From: Strix aluco
Lineage: Eukaryota; Chordata; Aves; Strigiformes; Strigidae
DNA: 64,000 nucleotides
Assembly (NCBI RefSeq): GCF_031877795.1
Contig: NC_133932.1
Location: 137,442,841 to 137,506,840 of the forward strand
Reading direction: 5' to 3'
Under the pieces are notes generated by a model that worked only from the letters and a program-made list of their open reading frames with translations, had not been told where the DNA came from and made no database searches. This document shows positions 1 through 47,538 of this stretch, piece after piece (within the stretch, counting starts at the first letter, position 1; each line of letters opens with the position of its first letter). A program made the position numbers and the translations under genes.

Positions 1-1100
1 CCTGCCCTGCAGAAAGAAAGAAGAACATTGTGACGTGTGAATTATTTTGGCCGCTACAAGTTAATACAACTTACTACAACTCAGTAGAATTTAAAGCAAC
101 TTATTACATTTAATACAGGGCGGCAGGCAGAGGGGCTGATCCCCGCTGTGCTGGAGGGGGCTGCAGGGATACCCCAGCCAAGAGCTCACGGCAGGCTGGG
201 GAGTAAGGGGGAGGGGCTCCCTGAGCCCAACACCCACTCCACAGCACAGCACCCAACCCCCAGTTCAGGATCCTCCCCCCCAAGTCCAGCATCTAGCCCC
301 CGCTAAAATCTGCACCCCCACCCCCAAATCCAGCCCCACAATCCAGCTGCCACCCCCTGGCTCTGGTGGGTGCTCCCCAGCACCAGGATCGGGCCCCACC
401 CAAGGAGCAAGACCCCAGCCCCACTATCCGGACTCCAGCCCCAGTGACAGAACCCCAGGCCCAGTATGGAGACCCCAGGCCCAGTATCAAGACCCATCAG
501 AGCTGCAAAAATGACGTCCTTGGGCACAATCCTGTCCGAGGCCCCTCACAGCAATGAGCACCAACTGCTGGCAGCCATCGGCTAGCAGGCATGCGCTCCC
601 CCCTTTTCTTGAGACTTTGAGCTCACAAATCCAAGCTTTCAGCACTCAACACCCAAACCTCAGTTTGCGGCAGAAAAAGAGCCGCCGTCGCTGTGGCACA
701 AGAGTCAGAGGTCCCTCAGCTGGAGCGGATGCAGTCGTTCCTTTGGCCAGTGCTGATCAGTAAATGGCAAGTATGGAAGCACAGAGGGATCGGCGGGCAA
801 CGCCCCGCTACTCGCTCCCCCCGCATTGGGACGGGACACAAAAATGGTCCCGTGAAGGTTCCTACGTGGATCTCGGGCGTTACACGCAGGCAGGCAGAAA
901 GCGCCACGTCCCAACGCGCCGGGGCCTGGCCTCAGCTACGGGGTCTCTCAGCTACGTTGGCCCCGGGGACCTGAGCGGTTTGGCTCTGAGCCTCCAAGCG
1001 TGCCGTGCCGACACAGGGGTCCCTGATTTCGAGGGGGACACTCCAGCTCCTCCTGAGCCCCTCACAGGGGGAAGGGCGTGGCAGGGGGGGCTGCCGGGTG
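1..1100. other. Left flank, no gene recognised
   Basis: No exon or conserved protein is recognisable here. Positions 290-500 are a C/A-rich, degenerate repeat of roughly 20 bp built on variants of CCCCAGxCCAGTAT. It leaves several short frames open on both strands, so those frames are composition artefacts. The rest is GC-rich unique-looking sequence leading into the tandem repeat at 1101. Confidence 0.5.
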
Positions 1101-1215
1101 TCACAAAGGGGGCTCTGCCCACCCTGTGATGTTACAAAGGGGGGCTGTGCCCGCCCTGTGATATCACAAAGGGGGCTCTGCCCACCCTGTGATGTCACAA
1201 AGGGGGGTCCGCCCG
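1101..1215 (+). repeat. 31-32 bp tandem repeat with CRE-like sites
   Basis: Four consecutive copies start at about 1101, 1132, 1164 and 1195. Each reads (T/A)CACAAAGGGGG...GCCC(A/G)CCCTGTGAT. Copy junctions create TGATGTCA or TGATATCA, which differ by one or two bases from the CREB/CREM site TGACGTCA. A TATA-like AATATAGA follows at 1224-1231 and an ATG at 1259. Together these look like a promoter array, but that reading is an inference. Confidence 0.6.
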
Positions 1216-1258
1216 CCTGCCCCAATATAGAAGGCCACAGTCGCACTGGGCCTCAGTC

Positions 1259-2284
1259 ATGGCACGTGGCAAGGGGCCCACCCTGGCCCAGAGGCTCCCG
1301 CTACTGATGCTCAACCTGCTTGCTCGTCCTGAGCAATACTGTGTCGAGGGCCAAGAGCTTCTGGGTAGGTGACGCTGCACCGCACTGTGCTGGGGGGGTG
1401 GGATGCTGTGGGGTGGTGGTGGGGGCTGTGGTGTGGGCCTGAGAGCTGCTCCCGTCTCACCCAGCTCTTGGGGTCCTGCAGGGGATGAGGAAAAAGGAGA
1501 AACGTTGCAGAAGGAGAGCGAAAGCCCAGAGGCAGAAGCCAAGTGCTGAGCGGTCGCGGCCCCGAGCACCCTGCAAACAGCCGACACCCCACGGCAGGCC
1601 TGAGCAAACTCCATCTCCTTCCTGGGCGGCTTCTCCACCAACAAAGAGAGGAATGAAGGAGCCCGCACCGACCCTGGAGACATGGTGAGTGCCGGGGGAG
1701 ACCCCAGATCCTGTCCCAGCCCCTCAGCCCGTGCCCTGCCTGTCCTGCCAGAGGGGCCGGTGGGGTGCAGCAGGTTCACTTCCCTCTGCTCCTCTGCAGT
1801 GCCATCGCGAAGGCGCCAAGCACGGGCGACCTGTGGCAGCGGCTACCCAGGAGGATGTACTCCTCAAGCCCCCCCTTGATGTCCAGCTCCATTTCCTTGG
1901 ACAGCTTCTTCTGTGTCCCACCCAGGCAGCGCTTGTATCTGCCGCATTGGATTCACTCCTCAACGAGTGGCTCCATTTCATCAGGGGACAGCTGCTTCTG
2001 CATCCCGGAGTGCCCCGAGGACAATCGGGCTGGTCGCAACAGCGGGCGGCGATGAGACCCTCCCCAAGGAGGGCATCCAGCCCCCCACCTGCAGGGACGT
2101 GGAGGCGAAGCTGCTGCGGCCAGGAGCCAAAATGTGGCTCAATGGGCAGAGAGTGGAGCTGCCACGGGGGCTCCTGGACACAGACGAGGCTGTGGATTGG
2201 GACAAGATCAGCAGGAACAACGTGGCACCGGACAGGAGTGCCCGGCTCTGGAGGTGTAGTCAGGATAGGGTTAAGTTTCCCTAG
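1259..2284 (+). other. Unrecognised exon-like locus, possibly a decayed gene
   Basis: I do not recognise this locus. Visible parts: an ATG at 1259 with 35 codons of plausible, leucine-rich N-terminal sequence up to a good donor (GTAGGT at 1365); an acceptor CTGCAG ending at 1481; a donor GTGAGT at 1685; and an acceptor CTCTGCAG ending at 1799. Exon 1482-1684 is open in only one frame, which is very basic (starting MRKKEKRCRRR). It joins in frame to 1800-2055, which is Ser/Cys-rich and ends in TGA at 2053-2055. The 1259 ATG splices into a different frame (GDEEKGETLQKE...) that stops after 22 codons. A second protein-like stretch lies in another frame at about 2050-2250 (KMWLNGQRVELP...). The conflict suggests a frame-shifted pseudogene, mis-called exons or a non-coding transcript. 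The upstream CRE-like array would suit a testis-type promoter, but nothing here proves expression. Confidence 0.25.
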
Positions 2285-2564
2285 CAGTGCGGGGGACCTC
2301 TATCCCGGCTATTCATACACCATGCGGATGTGACATCCTGGCGCGAGAGAGCGGAGCGCGTGGTTTTGTACAACCCATCCTCTCACTGCTGTATTGGTAG
2401 ATATTTTGCTCTGTTCATTGTTATCACTATTACTTTTATGTTGCTGTTGCACTGTCGTATTAAACCTCTCCTTACCTCAGCCTCGGGGCTTTGTATTTCA
2501 CTCCCTTTTTGGGGGAAGAGCGTGGCCGCGTGGTCTCAGACCCCGGCAGGGGCTAAACCACCAC
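2255..2564 (+). mobile_element. Solo LTR of an avian endogenous retrovirus
   Basis: The segment begins TGTAGT and ends CCACCACA. Inside are the hallmarks of a common bird LTR: the run TATTTTGCTCTGTTCATTGT, a T-rich stretch, the polyadenylation-like GTATTAAACC at 2456-2465, then TACCTCAGCCTCGGGGCTTTG and a GC-rich R/U5-like tail. No internal retroviral genes flank it, so it is a solo LTR about 310 bp long. No clear target-site duplication is visible, so the ends are approximate. Confidence 0.55.
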
Positions 2565-3254
2565 AGTGTCTCAAGGCCTGCTGGTAACAGTGCTTACAGT
2601 CCTGCTGCTGCTGCTGCTTCCCCAAGCCCCCGAGGTGACAACGCTGGTCCCAGAGGAGCAACGGGCACCCCAGAGACAGCAGACGGGGGTGTAAGGCTGG
2701 GAACCTCCCTGATATCATAAAAAATTAAAATGATCTTTTCTCCATCCCTGGTGCCGTGGTTCTTCCACCCAGACCTTGACGCGTCTTCTCCCCGTCCCTT
2801 TGCCAAACCTCCCCTTTGGGTCCCTTGCTGACCCCCCCCTCCTCTGCCGGGTCTCCCCCAGGTCCTGGCTCCCAGCTCCCCCGGGGCTTCGTCCCCTTGG
2901 TCCGGCCCCGCGTCCGTAAGCACCACGAGGGGGACGTTTGCTTGGCCCAGAGCTGCTCCTGCCAGAGCAGGCAGGGACTGTGCCTGCCTGCGCCCTGCCT
3001 CCTGACCCCCTCTGCGGGTCAGGGGCCGACCCCCTGCTATGCCCTCACCAGCTATATGCCCCCAGGTACCATGCAGCGGAGCGTCTCTCTGGCTGGGCAG
3101 GGCAGCAGATGCTGGGGGGACACGGAGCGGGGCCAGACAGGGACCGGCACCCCCGGGAGCAGCAGCTAGAACTCGGGGTGCCACAGGGCTTTGTTTTGGG
3201 GGATGGGAAACCCCCCTGAGCTGCACCAATCCTCGCGGGAAATGCTCTGCCCAC

Positions 3255-3255
<1 letters not shown>
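2565..3255. other. Unassigned region between LTR and poly-C
   Basis: A stretch at about 2862-3166 on the plus strand has a CCCCCAG acceptor-like start and a cysteine-bearing open frame (LAQSCSCQSRQGLCLPAPC). It matches no family I know. It could be a lost exon of the locus upstream or chance coding in GC-rich DNA. Nothing else is seen. Confidence 0.3.

Positions 3256-3300
<45 letters not shown>
3256..3300 (+). repeat. Poly-C homopolymer, 45 bp
   Basis: An uninterrupted run of 45 C sits 376 bp downstream of the CHRNA10 stop codon. Such G/C homopolymers are slippage-prone, and the true length is uncertain. Confidence 0.95.
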
Positions 3301-3301
<1 letters not shown>

Positions 3302-3434
3302 CTGCAGAGCTCCAGATGGCGCCACAAGGGCTGGGCACAGCCCCATTCATGGAAGGATCCCGCCAGCCCTCAGGGCAGTGACACCCCGCAACCTCCCCAG
3401 CCCTCCGGCAGGAGAGGGAGGACACAGTCCAGGG

Positions 3435-3440
3435 TTTATT
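3435..3440 (-). promoter_or_regulatory. CHRNA10: CHRNA10 polyadenylation signal
   Basis: TTTATT on the plus strand gives AATAAA in the CHRNA10 sense, about 240 bases past the stop codon. It is the first canonical signal downstream, which makes the 3' UTR about 260 bases long. Confidence 0.6.
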
Positions 3441-3676
3441 TGGTTTTTGTTGGGTTTCTTGGGTGGGACGTGGAATGGGATGATGTGGCCCTGGCTGGGG
3501 TGGCGGTCCCGCTGTCAGGTTCCTCTTGCCTGGTGCTGGTGGAGCTCCCACCCTGCAGCTATGGGGGGGCCAGGGACGAGCCACTCTCGTGGGACACCCA
3601 TGGCCACCATCGTCCCCAGAGCGGGCGGGGGGGTTGTGGGCAGTGGGTGCATCAGGGTGATGCGTCCAGGGGGCCG

Positions 3677-4161
3677 TCAGGCAGCTTGGCCCAGGACCAG
3701 CACGCTCATGAGGAAGACCATGAGGAAGAAGACCCACATGAAGAAGCGGTCCATCACCTTGGCCACCTTCTTCCACTCGCCGGTCCGGCGCTGGGCGGCT
3801 CGGTGGCGTCGGAAGCAGCCGGCAATGTAGCCAACGTTCCTCAGCAGCCCATCGTGGTGGCACAGGCAGCGGTCCCGGGGACAACCTCTGGCCTCAGCAC
3901 CCACTTCCCCCTCGCCAGGGCTCTCCCCCAGCCCTGCAGCGTCCCCTCCGTCTGCCCGCTCGCCCAGAGCCCGCCGGGGGCTCTTGCAGCTCTCGCCCAC
4001 CTCGTAGACACAGCAGAGCCGGGCCATGTGGTGCAGGATGAGCCGCCTGGCCCAGGGGGGCACGGGCCGGGCCCCCGGGCCGCAGTGGTGGACGTTCATG
4101 ATGAAGATTGTCAACGCGGTTGAGGCCGTGATCATGGTCATGGTGGCGATGTAGTACTTCC
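3677..4161 (-). CDS. CHRNA10: CHRNA10 exon 5: M3, cytoplasmic loop, M4, stop
   Basis: The acceptor is CCACGCAG. The exon opens with [21 protein letters not shown] (M3). It then has a roughly 100-residue M3-M4 loop containing [20 protein letters not shown], and ends with M4 [20 protein letters not shown] and TGA at 3679-3677. Confidence 0.93.
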
Positions 4162-6554
4162 CTGCGTGGGCAACGGACAGGGATGCTGCGAAGGGGTAGA
4201 GACCCCCACCCTCCCCTCCCCACGCCGCAGCCACCCTCGCATGGGTGCTGCCCATCCATCCCCTCGTGGGTCCCATGGGAGGGTTCTGGGTGCTGTCGAG
4301 GCTCACCGATGAGCGGGACGCTCTCCGAGGGCGGCATGCTCTCTGCCACCAACAGCTGGAAGACGGTGAGGGCCAGCAACACCGTCACCCCCAGTGAGAC
4401 CTTCTCCCCCGAGTCGGCTGGCAGGTAGAAGCCGAGCGGCGCCAGGAAGGAGACCATGATGCAGGGCAGGAGCAGGTTGAAGATGTAGAAGGAGGCGCGG
4501 CGGCGGAGGAGCAGGGTGTAGGTGACATCAGGGTAGGGCTCGGAGCAGCAGCCGTAGGTGATGACGTTCCTCGTGGCCGGCATGCCCAGCACCTCCCACT
4601 CCACGTTCTCCACGAAATCCGTCAGGTCCGCGGTGTCCAGGCGGTTGTGGAGGTCAATCTGGTTCCCGTTGTAGGTCCAGGAGCCGAAGGTGAGGCGGCA
4701 GCGCTGCCCGTCAAAGGGGAAGTAGGAGACGTCCACCTTGCAGGAGCTCTTGGTGATGGCAGGCGAGTCCCACATGATGAGCCCGTCAGAGCGCAGCACC
4801 ACGTTGGTCTCCATTGAGCCACCGAAGCGGTCGTCAGCGCTGGGGGAGGGACGGCCGTAGGGCCGGGATGGCCCCGAGCCCCACGTGGGCCAGGGCTTTG
4901 CAGGGCCAAGCGCCTGCCCCCAACGCTGTGTCCCCTCCCTGCATCACCCTGCCCCCCAAAGTGTGGGCTCGGTGGTGCTGGCCCCCCCCACCCTCATCAC
5001 CCACACTGGGACCCGCCCCGTGCAGCCCCAAGGTTGGAAATACCTCCCGTGCAGCCCCTCCCCAGTCCCAGCCTGAGCCCTCCCAGCTCCGGGAGCCGTT
5101 GGGGGCGGGAGGGGGTGGGGGGTCCAGCACAACCCACTTGTTGTAGAGGATGATGTCCGGCCGCCAGACGTAGCTGCTGGGGATGCGGATGCTGTCGATG
5201 CCGCCGTAGGTGTCCTTGTCCCAGGCGAGGTGGGCGTCCAGCCAGGCCTGGCGGACCCACAGGTAGGTGGTGAGGACCTGGTTCCTCTCGTCCTGCCGAG
5301 GGCAGCGGGTGGGTGCAGGGGACAGACCCTGGTGCCACCCACACCCCCCCGTCAGTCCCCAACACTCTGCGAGGGTTCTGGAGGGGCTGAGCTGCCTTCA
5401 AGGGTGCTGCTTTTGGGGTGGGGGTGGAGAGATCTGAGTCACAGAATCCCAGAACCACCAAGGCTGGAAAAGCCCTTGAAGCTCCTCCAGTCCAACCATG
5501 AACCTCACCCTGACCGTTCCCAACTCCACCAGATCCCTCAGCGCTGGGTCAGCCCGACTCTTCAACCCCTCCAGGGACGGGGACTCCCCCCCTGCCCTGG
5601 GCAGCCCATTCCAACGCCCAACAACCCCTTCTGCAAAGAAATCCTTCCTAAGAGCCAGTCTGACCCTGCCCTGGCGCAGCTTGAGGCCATTCCCTCTTGG
5701 CCTGCCGCTGGGTCCTTGGCTCAAGAGACTCATCCCCCCTCTCTGCACCCTCCTCTCAGGGAGTTGGAGAGGGCCATGAGGTCTCCCCTCAGCCTCCTCT
5801 TCTCCAGACTAAACCCCCCAGTTCCCTCATGCAAGCCCACGCTGCAGGGGGGCTCTGCTGGTTTTGGGGGGGCCTGAGCTGTCTTCAAGTGGTCTGAGCT
5901 GACCCGAGGGGAGCTGGGCTGGTTTTGAGGGGTCCTGGCTAGTTTCGAGGGATGAGCAGGACCCGCTGTGGGAGAGCAGAGCCCCGCTAAGCCATGGCCA
6001 GGTGTGTGACGGGGAGGGTCCCAGTTTGGCCGAACTGGGCCGCCAGTGCCAGTGGCACTCACCATGTCGATGATCTGGGAGAGGGTGACCTGGAGGGTGA
6101 CGTTGAGCGCCCGCTCTGTATCCTCCACGGGCCGCAGGGCGCTGGAGTAGTTGGCAAAGAGGTCGTGGAGCAGCTTGTAGGCGAATCTGCCCTGAGCCCC
6201 CTGGCAGCCTGCAGGGACCCAGAGCGGGGCTGGAGGGGCTGCAGCTGAGGGTGCAGCCAGACCCCTCCCTAGAGACCCCCAGGAACCAGCTGAGCGGGGT
6301 TAGGGGAGCATGCGGGGACCCCCGTCCCTCCTCGCCACCAGCCCGAGCTCCCCAACCCCTCCGACCCCGTCCCCCACTCAGGGCTGCCCGATGTGCGGGG
6401 CTGCCGCTGCTCGCAGGGCTCGGGGGACCCTCTCCCCGGGCCCAGGGTGAGGGGGGGCGGTCAGCACCCCTCGCCACCCCCTCCGCCGCTTACCCGGGGC
6501 CAGGAGGCAGCCGGCGAGGCAGAGGGTGAGCAGAGGGCCAGCTCCGGGCTTCAT
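3677..6554 (-). CDS. CHRNA10: CHRNA10, nicotinic acetylcholine receptor alpha-10 (whole gene, 5 coding exons)
   Basis: This is a Cys-loop ligand-gated cation channel subunit. With alpha-9 it forms the calcium-permeable cholinergic receptor of inner-ear hair cells. Joining 6554-6494, 6208-6063, 5292-5138, 4839-4307 and 4161-3677 gives 1380 nt (459 aa plus stop), against 450 aa in human. Visible in order: a signal peptide (residues 1-~21, [21 protein letters not shown]); NxS/T sites at N40 and N56; the loop-A region [10 protein letters not shown]; the Cys-loop C154-C168, 13 residues apart; the alpha-subunit vicinal pair C218-C219 in [12 protein letters not shown]1 from about 237; the M2 pore segment [21 protein letters not shown]3 after the exon 4/5 junction; a Gly/Glu-rich M3-M4 loop; and M4 ending VLVLGQAA. 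Alpha-9 is the closest alternative. The fit to alpha-10 in length, gene structure and linkage to NUP98 favours CHRNA10. A start 13 codons upstream (6593) is possible but would place charged residues before the signal peptide. Confidence 0.95.
4307..4839 (-). CDS. CHRNA10: CHRNA10 exon 4: agonist-binding domain, M1 and M2
   Basis: The acceptor is CCCCCAG and the donor GTGAGC. It encodes [20 protein letters not shown], the Cys-loop, the vicinal cysteines, M1 ([20 protein letters not shown]) and the M2 pore helix. It ends one base into the glycine codon of PLIG. Confidence 0.93.
5138..5292 (-). CDS. CHRNA10: CHRNA10 exon 3
   Basis: It starts after CTCGGCAG with [20 protein letters not shown] and ends [16 protein letters not shown] with a phase-2 donor GTGGGT. 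As in alpha-9/alpha-10 genes, it joins what are two exons in most other nicotinic subunits. Confidence 0.92.
5440..5835 (-). mobile_element. CR1 LINE fragment in CHRNA10 intron 2
   Basis: The plus strand reads CACAGAATCCCAGAACCACC...GGCTGGAAAAGCCCTTGAAG, the reverse complement of a CR1 3' end, so the element is 5'-truncated and minus-oriented. It closely matches the copies at 11378 and 57730. Confidence 0.88.
6063..6208 (-). CDS. CHRNA10: CHRNA10 exon 2
   Basis: The acceptor is CCTGCAG and the donor ATG/GTGAGT. It encodes the start of the mature protein ([20 protein letters not shown]) through [11 protein letters not shown], with NYS and NVT glycosylation sequons. Confidence 0.92.
6494..6554 (-). 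CDS. CHRNA10: CHRNA10 exon 1: signal peptide
   Basis: ATG at 6554-6552 is followed by a hydrophobic leader ([14 protein letters not shown]) and donor GTAAGC. It splices in phase 1 to exon 2. Confidence 0.85.
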
Positions 6555-6625
6555 CCCGCCGCGCTCCCGCCCCGTGCAGATCTCGGGGGACACGGGGGGG
6601 GCCGTGCTGCCTGCGAGCGCCAGGG

Positions 6626-6633
6626 TGACGTCA
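6626..6633. promoter_or_regulatory. Palindromic CRE upstream of CHRNA10
   Basis: A perfect TGACGTCA, the full CREB/ATF site, lies about 72 bp upstream of the CHRNA10 ATG in GC-rich sequence. A promoter role is inferred from position only. Confidence 0.5.
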
Positions 6634-6639
6634 GGGCTG

Positions 6640-8140
6640 GGACACGGCGGGGGGGGACAGGGCCCCCCCCAGGGACCGACGGTCTCGGTGCAGCGAGCCC
6701 TGTGGTGGTGGAGGTGGTGGTGGGGGGGAGGATGGAGGGTCTCCAGCTGGGACCTGGCAGGGGGCGGGGACGGGGTTTGGGTGGTGACAAGGACCGTGCC
6801 GTGGGCTGGAGCAGGCAGGGACGAGGTCGCTCCTCGCCGCGTTGTTGGAGCTTCTGCCTGCCTGGAGCCGCCAGCGGCTTCGTGCTCTGGAAACCACCGT
6901 CTCCAGGTGCCTCAGGGCTTGGGGGGCTGCAGGGTTTGGGGGTTGCTCCCCACGATCCTGGCTCAGAGCAAGCTGGAAAAGGAAACCTCAGGGTGGAAAT
7001 CAGGGAGACGTGGGGGGCGCTGAAGCCTACTGAGGCCTTGGCAGGGGGTGGTGGGAAGAGCTGAGGGCGGATGCTGTGGGGCCCAGGGCGGAGGGACCGT
7101 GGTGCCGGACATCCCGGTCTCCGGTCTCAGTTAAAGAGCAAGGAAAGGGAAGATTATTCCCATTGTGGACAAATCCTGGGAGGTTAAGGGACATGACCCA
7201 GGAGACGAAGCAGCAAGTGGCAGAGGTCCCTGCCGCAGGGGTGCAGAAGCGTCTCCCCAGCTCCGACCGTGGGAGAGGCCACTGACTCCCGCTCCCCCCC
7301 GGCCCCTCCCTGGCACCTTTCCCACACTGATCCCTGGCAGCAGATGCCAAGCAAGGCGCTGATAGGTTTTAAGGCTGGAGGTTTTGTTTCCAGGTGGTGA
7401 ATTATTGATCCCCGGCCCCGTGTCCCAGCCTCGGCTCAGGGCAGCAGCTGGGTTTGCAGAGACGCAATTAGGGTAATGGAAGAGGCGCAGCCGGGCTGCC
7501 CTGGCTCCCCGCACCGCGCCGCACGCCCGGGGCCACCTACTGCTGCTGCTTCGTGCCCCTCACTGGGGGGCAGGACCCCCCCAGCCCCCTCTCCAGAAGC
7601 GAGGGCCGGGCACCCGCTGTCGCCCCACCTTGGGGTGTGGATTTGTGCCCAGCCCAGGATAATCGTCTGTGGTTTATTTAACCCATTTCTGGACACCACC
7701 CCCCACCAGTTTTCAGCCTGAAGCCGTTCTGTGTTGCACAGAAAAGTGCTTCTCACCCTTTGCCATGAAGCTGGACCCCAGCTCACCCCTCCCCTTTCCA
7801 GAAATCCCTGTTCCAAGCCACGACCATCCCCTCTCAGCACCCCCCCGGCCTCCACCCCCTCCTCTCCCTCACACCACAGGAGGTGCCCAGCACCAGGCTG
7901 GGGCTCCCCACAAGCTCCCCCCCTCCTTCTCCGCTTTTCTTCCTGCTGTTCCCACTTTCTTCCACAGCTCCAAAGGAAGCTTCCCTGGGTGCCGCAGCCT
8001 TCCCAAAGGGTCTTCCTGGCTCAGCCCATCCTTTAAGTCTGCTTAAACCCAGTCTAACCAGTAAGAGCCACGAGACACAGCCACGGGGCTCCCAACCAGA
8101 AATCCTGCGTAAAAAGCAAAGGAAACAGTGAGAATACTAT
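6640..8140. other. Intergenic spacer between CHRNA10 and NUP98
   Basis: No gene is seen. The segment near 6700-6730 is a GGT/GGGG-rich microsatellite-like patch. 7560-8030 is C-rich unique sequence. It must contain the rest of the CHRNA10 promoter and the termination zone of NUP98, which is transcribed towards it. Confidence 0.5.
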
Positions 8141-8146
8141 AAACAT

Positions 8147-8156
8147 TTTATTTATT
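8147..8156 (-). promoter_or_regulatory. NUP98: NUP98 polyadenylation signals (two overlapping)
   Basis: TTTATTTATT on the plus strand gives AATAAATAAA in the NUP98 sense, with AATAAA at 8156-8151 and 8152-8147. It sits about 1.06 kb past the stop and is preceded by A/T-rich sequence. A second A/T-rich block near 8190-8215 holds further candidates. Confidence 0.5.
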
Positions 8157-9217
8157 GTTTTCAAAAAGACAGGAAAATAATCTAGATCATTTATTTATAT
8201 TTTTTTTTTAATAAAAACCTTTATATAACCCTCATGCATCAAGACCTTCGGTGAGCCAACACAAAGCAGCACCAGGCGGGCTGGAAGCCGCTGGCTACTG
8301 CGAGCCGTGGCAGGAGGGGCCGCTGCAGTAACCCTGAAATCAGAGCAGACCGACAGACAGGTTTGGTTTTGTGTCTTTTTTTTTTCTTCTTCTTCTTCCA
8401 AAAATAGTCGGTTTCTAAACAGAGCAAGAGTAGAGGCTGGACACAGCGGAGCACAGGGAGGCGGCTGGGGGGTCACGGGCAGGATGGTCCTGGGGGGGAC
8501 AGCGGCTCTGCTTGATGTCAACGGAGTTGGGGGGGTGTGTGATCACTTTTGGTGGTTTTTTTTTTTCCCCCACTTTCGGCGCAGAATTTGCCCCCTCCCA
8601 GCAGAAACCCGGAGCCCCAGAGCGCAGCAGGGCCAGCGGGGAGGGTGTCACCTGCCCCGAGGAGCTTCGCTTCAGGAGACAGAGAAGCAAAACGCCGCAG
8701 CGGGCTCCCCACTTACCAAGATGAAAAGACGCTTCCGAAAGGGGTTTTTTTCCCTCCCTCCCCACACCCCCCCCAGCACATTTTCACCACAAAGCCCTGC
8801 TCAAAGCCCACTCGTGGTCAGGTGGGGTGCGCGGTGAGGGGGGATCTGCCCATGGAACCATCCCAGAATTCATTGAAATGTCCTCGGCGCCGCCACCGCG
8901 GGAGGGGAAGGACCTGCCCCCTCCCCAGGTAGCAGCTCTGGGCAGGCAGGATGGGCAGGATGGGCTTTCTCGGTTCTAGAAAGCGCTGGGTGGGGCACGG
9001 CGCCAGGCAGGAAGGTCCAACGTGTCTCACCGCTCCCCCAGGTTACACAAAAAAAAAAAATCCTGCGTCAGCCCACGGAATAAATTTTTTTTTTTTAAAA
9101 AACTTCAACAGAAAAACCTGTGCGGCCAGAGAGGTGGTTCGTCCTCCAGACAAGGGAAAGGGTTAACGAAGGGTGGAAAAAAAACCAAAACCTGTCCCTC
9201 GGTGGAAGGATGGGCGC
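8157..9217 (-). other. NUP98: Probable NUP98 3' UTR
   Basis: This is the non-coding stretch between the NUP98 stop and the first strong polyadenylation signal pair. It carries several A/T homopolymers (9048-9060, 9085-9100, 8380-8400). No other gene is seen. The extent is inferred from the signal alone. Confidence 0.45.
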
Positions 9218-47507
<38,290 letters not shown>

Positions 47508-47538
47508 TTTCAAGATGTATCAGGATATTCCCCTAAAC

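Noticed and set aside
2862-3166. Cys-bearing open frame as a possible gene exon
   Set aside because: The acceptor-like start is plausible, but no partner exon or family could be found. Kept only as an unassigned region.
2594-3884. Long open frames on both strands across 3.0-3.9 kb with poly-Gly or poly-Pro
   Set aside because: They are created by the poly-C tract and by shadows of CHRNA10 exon 5.
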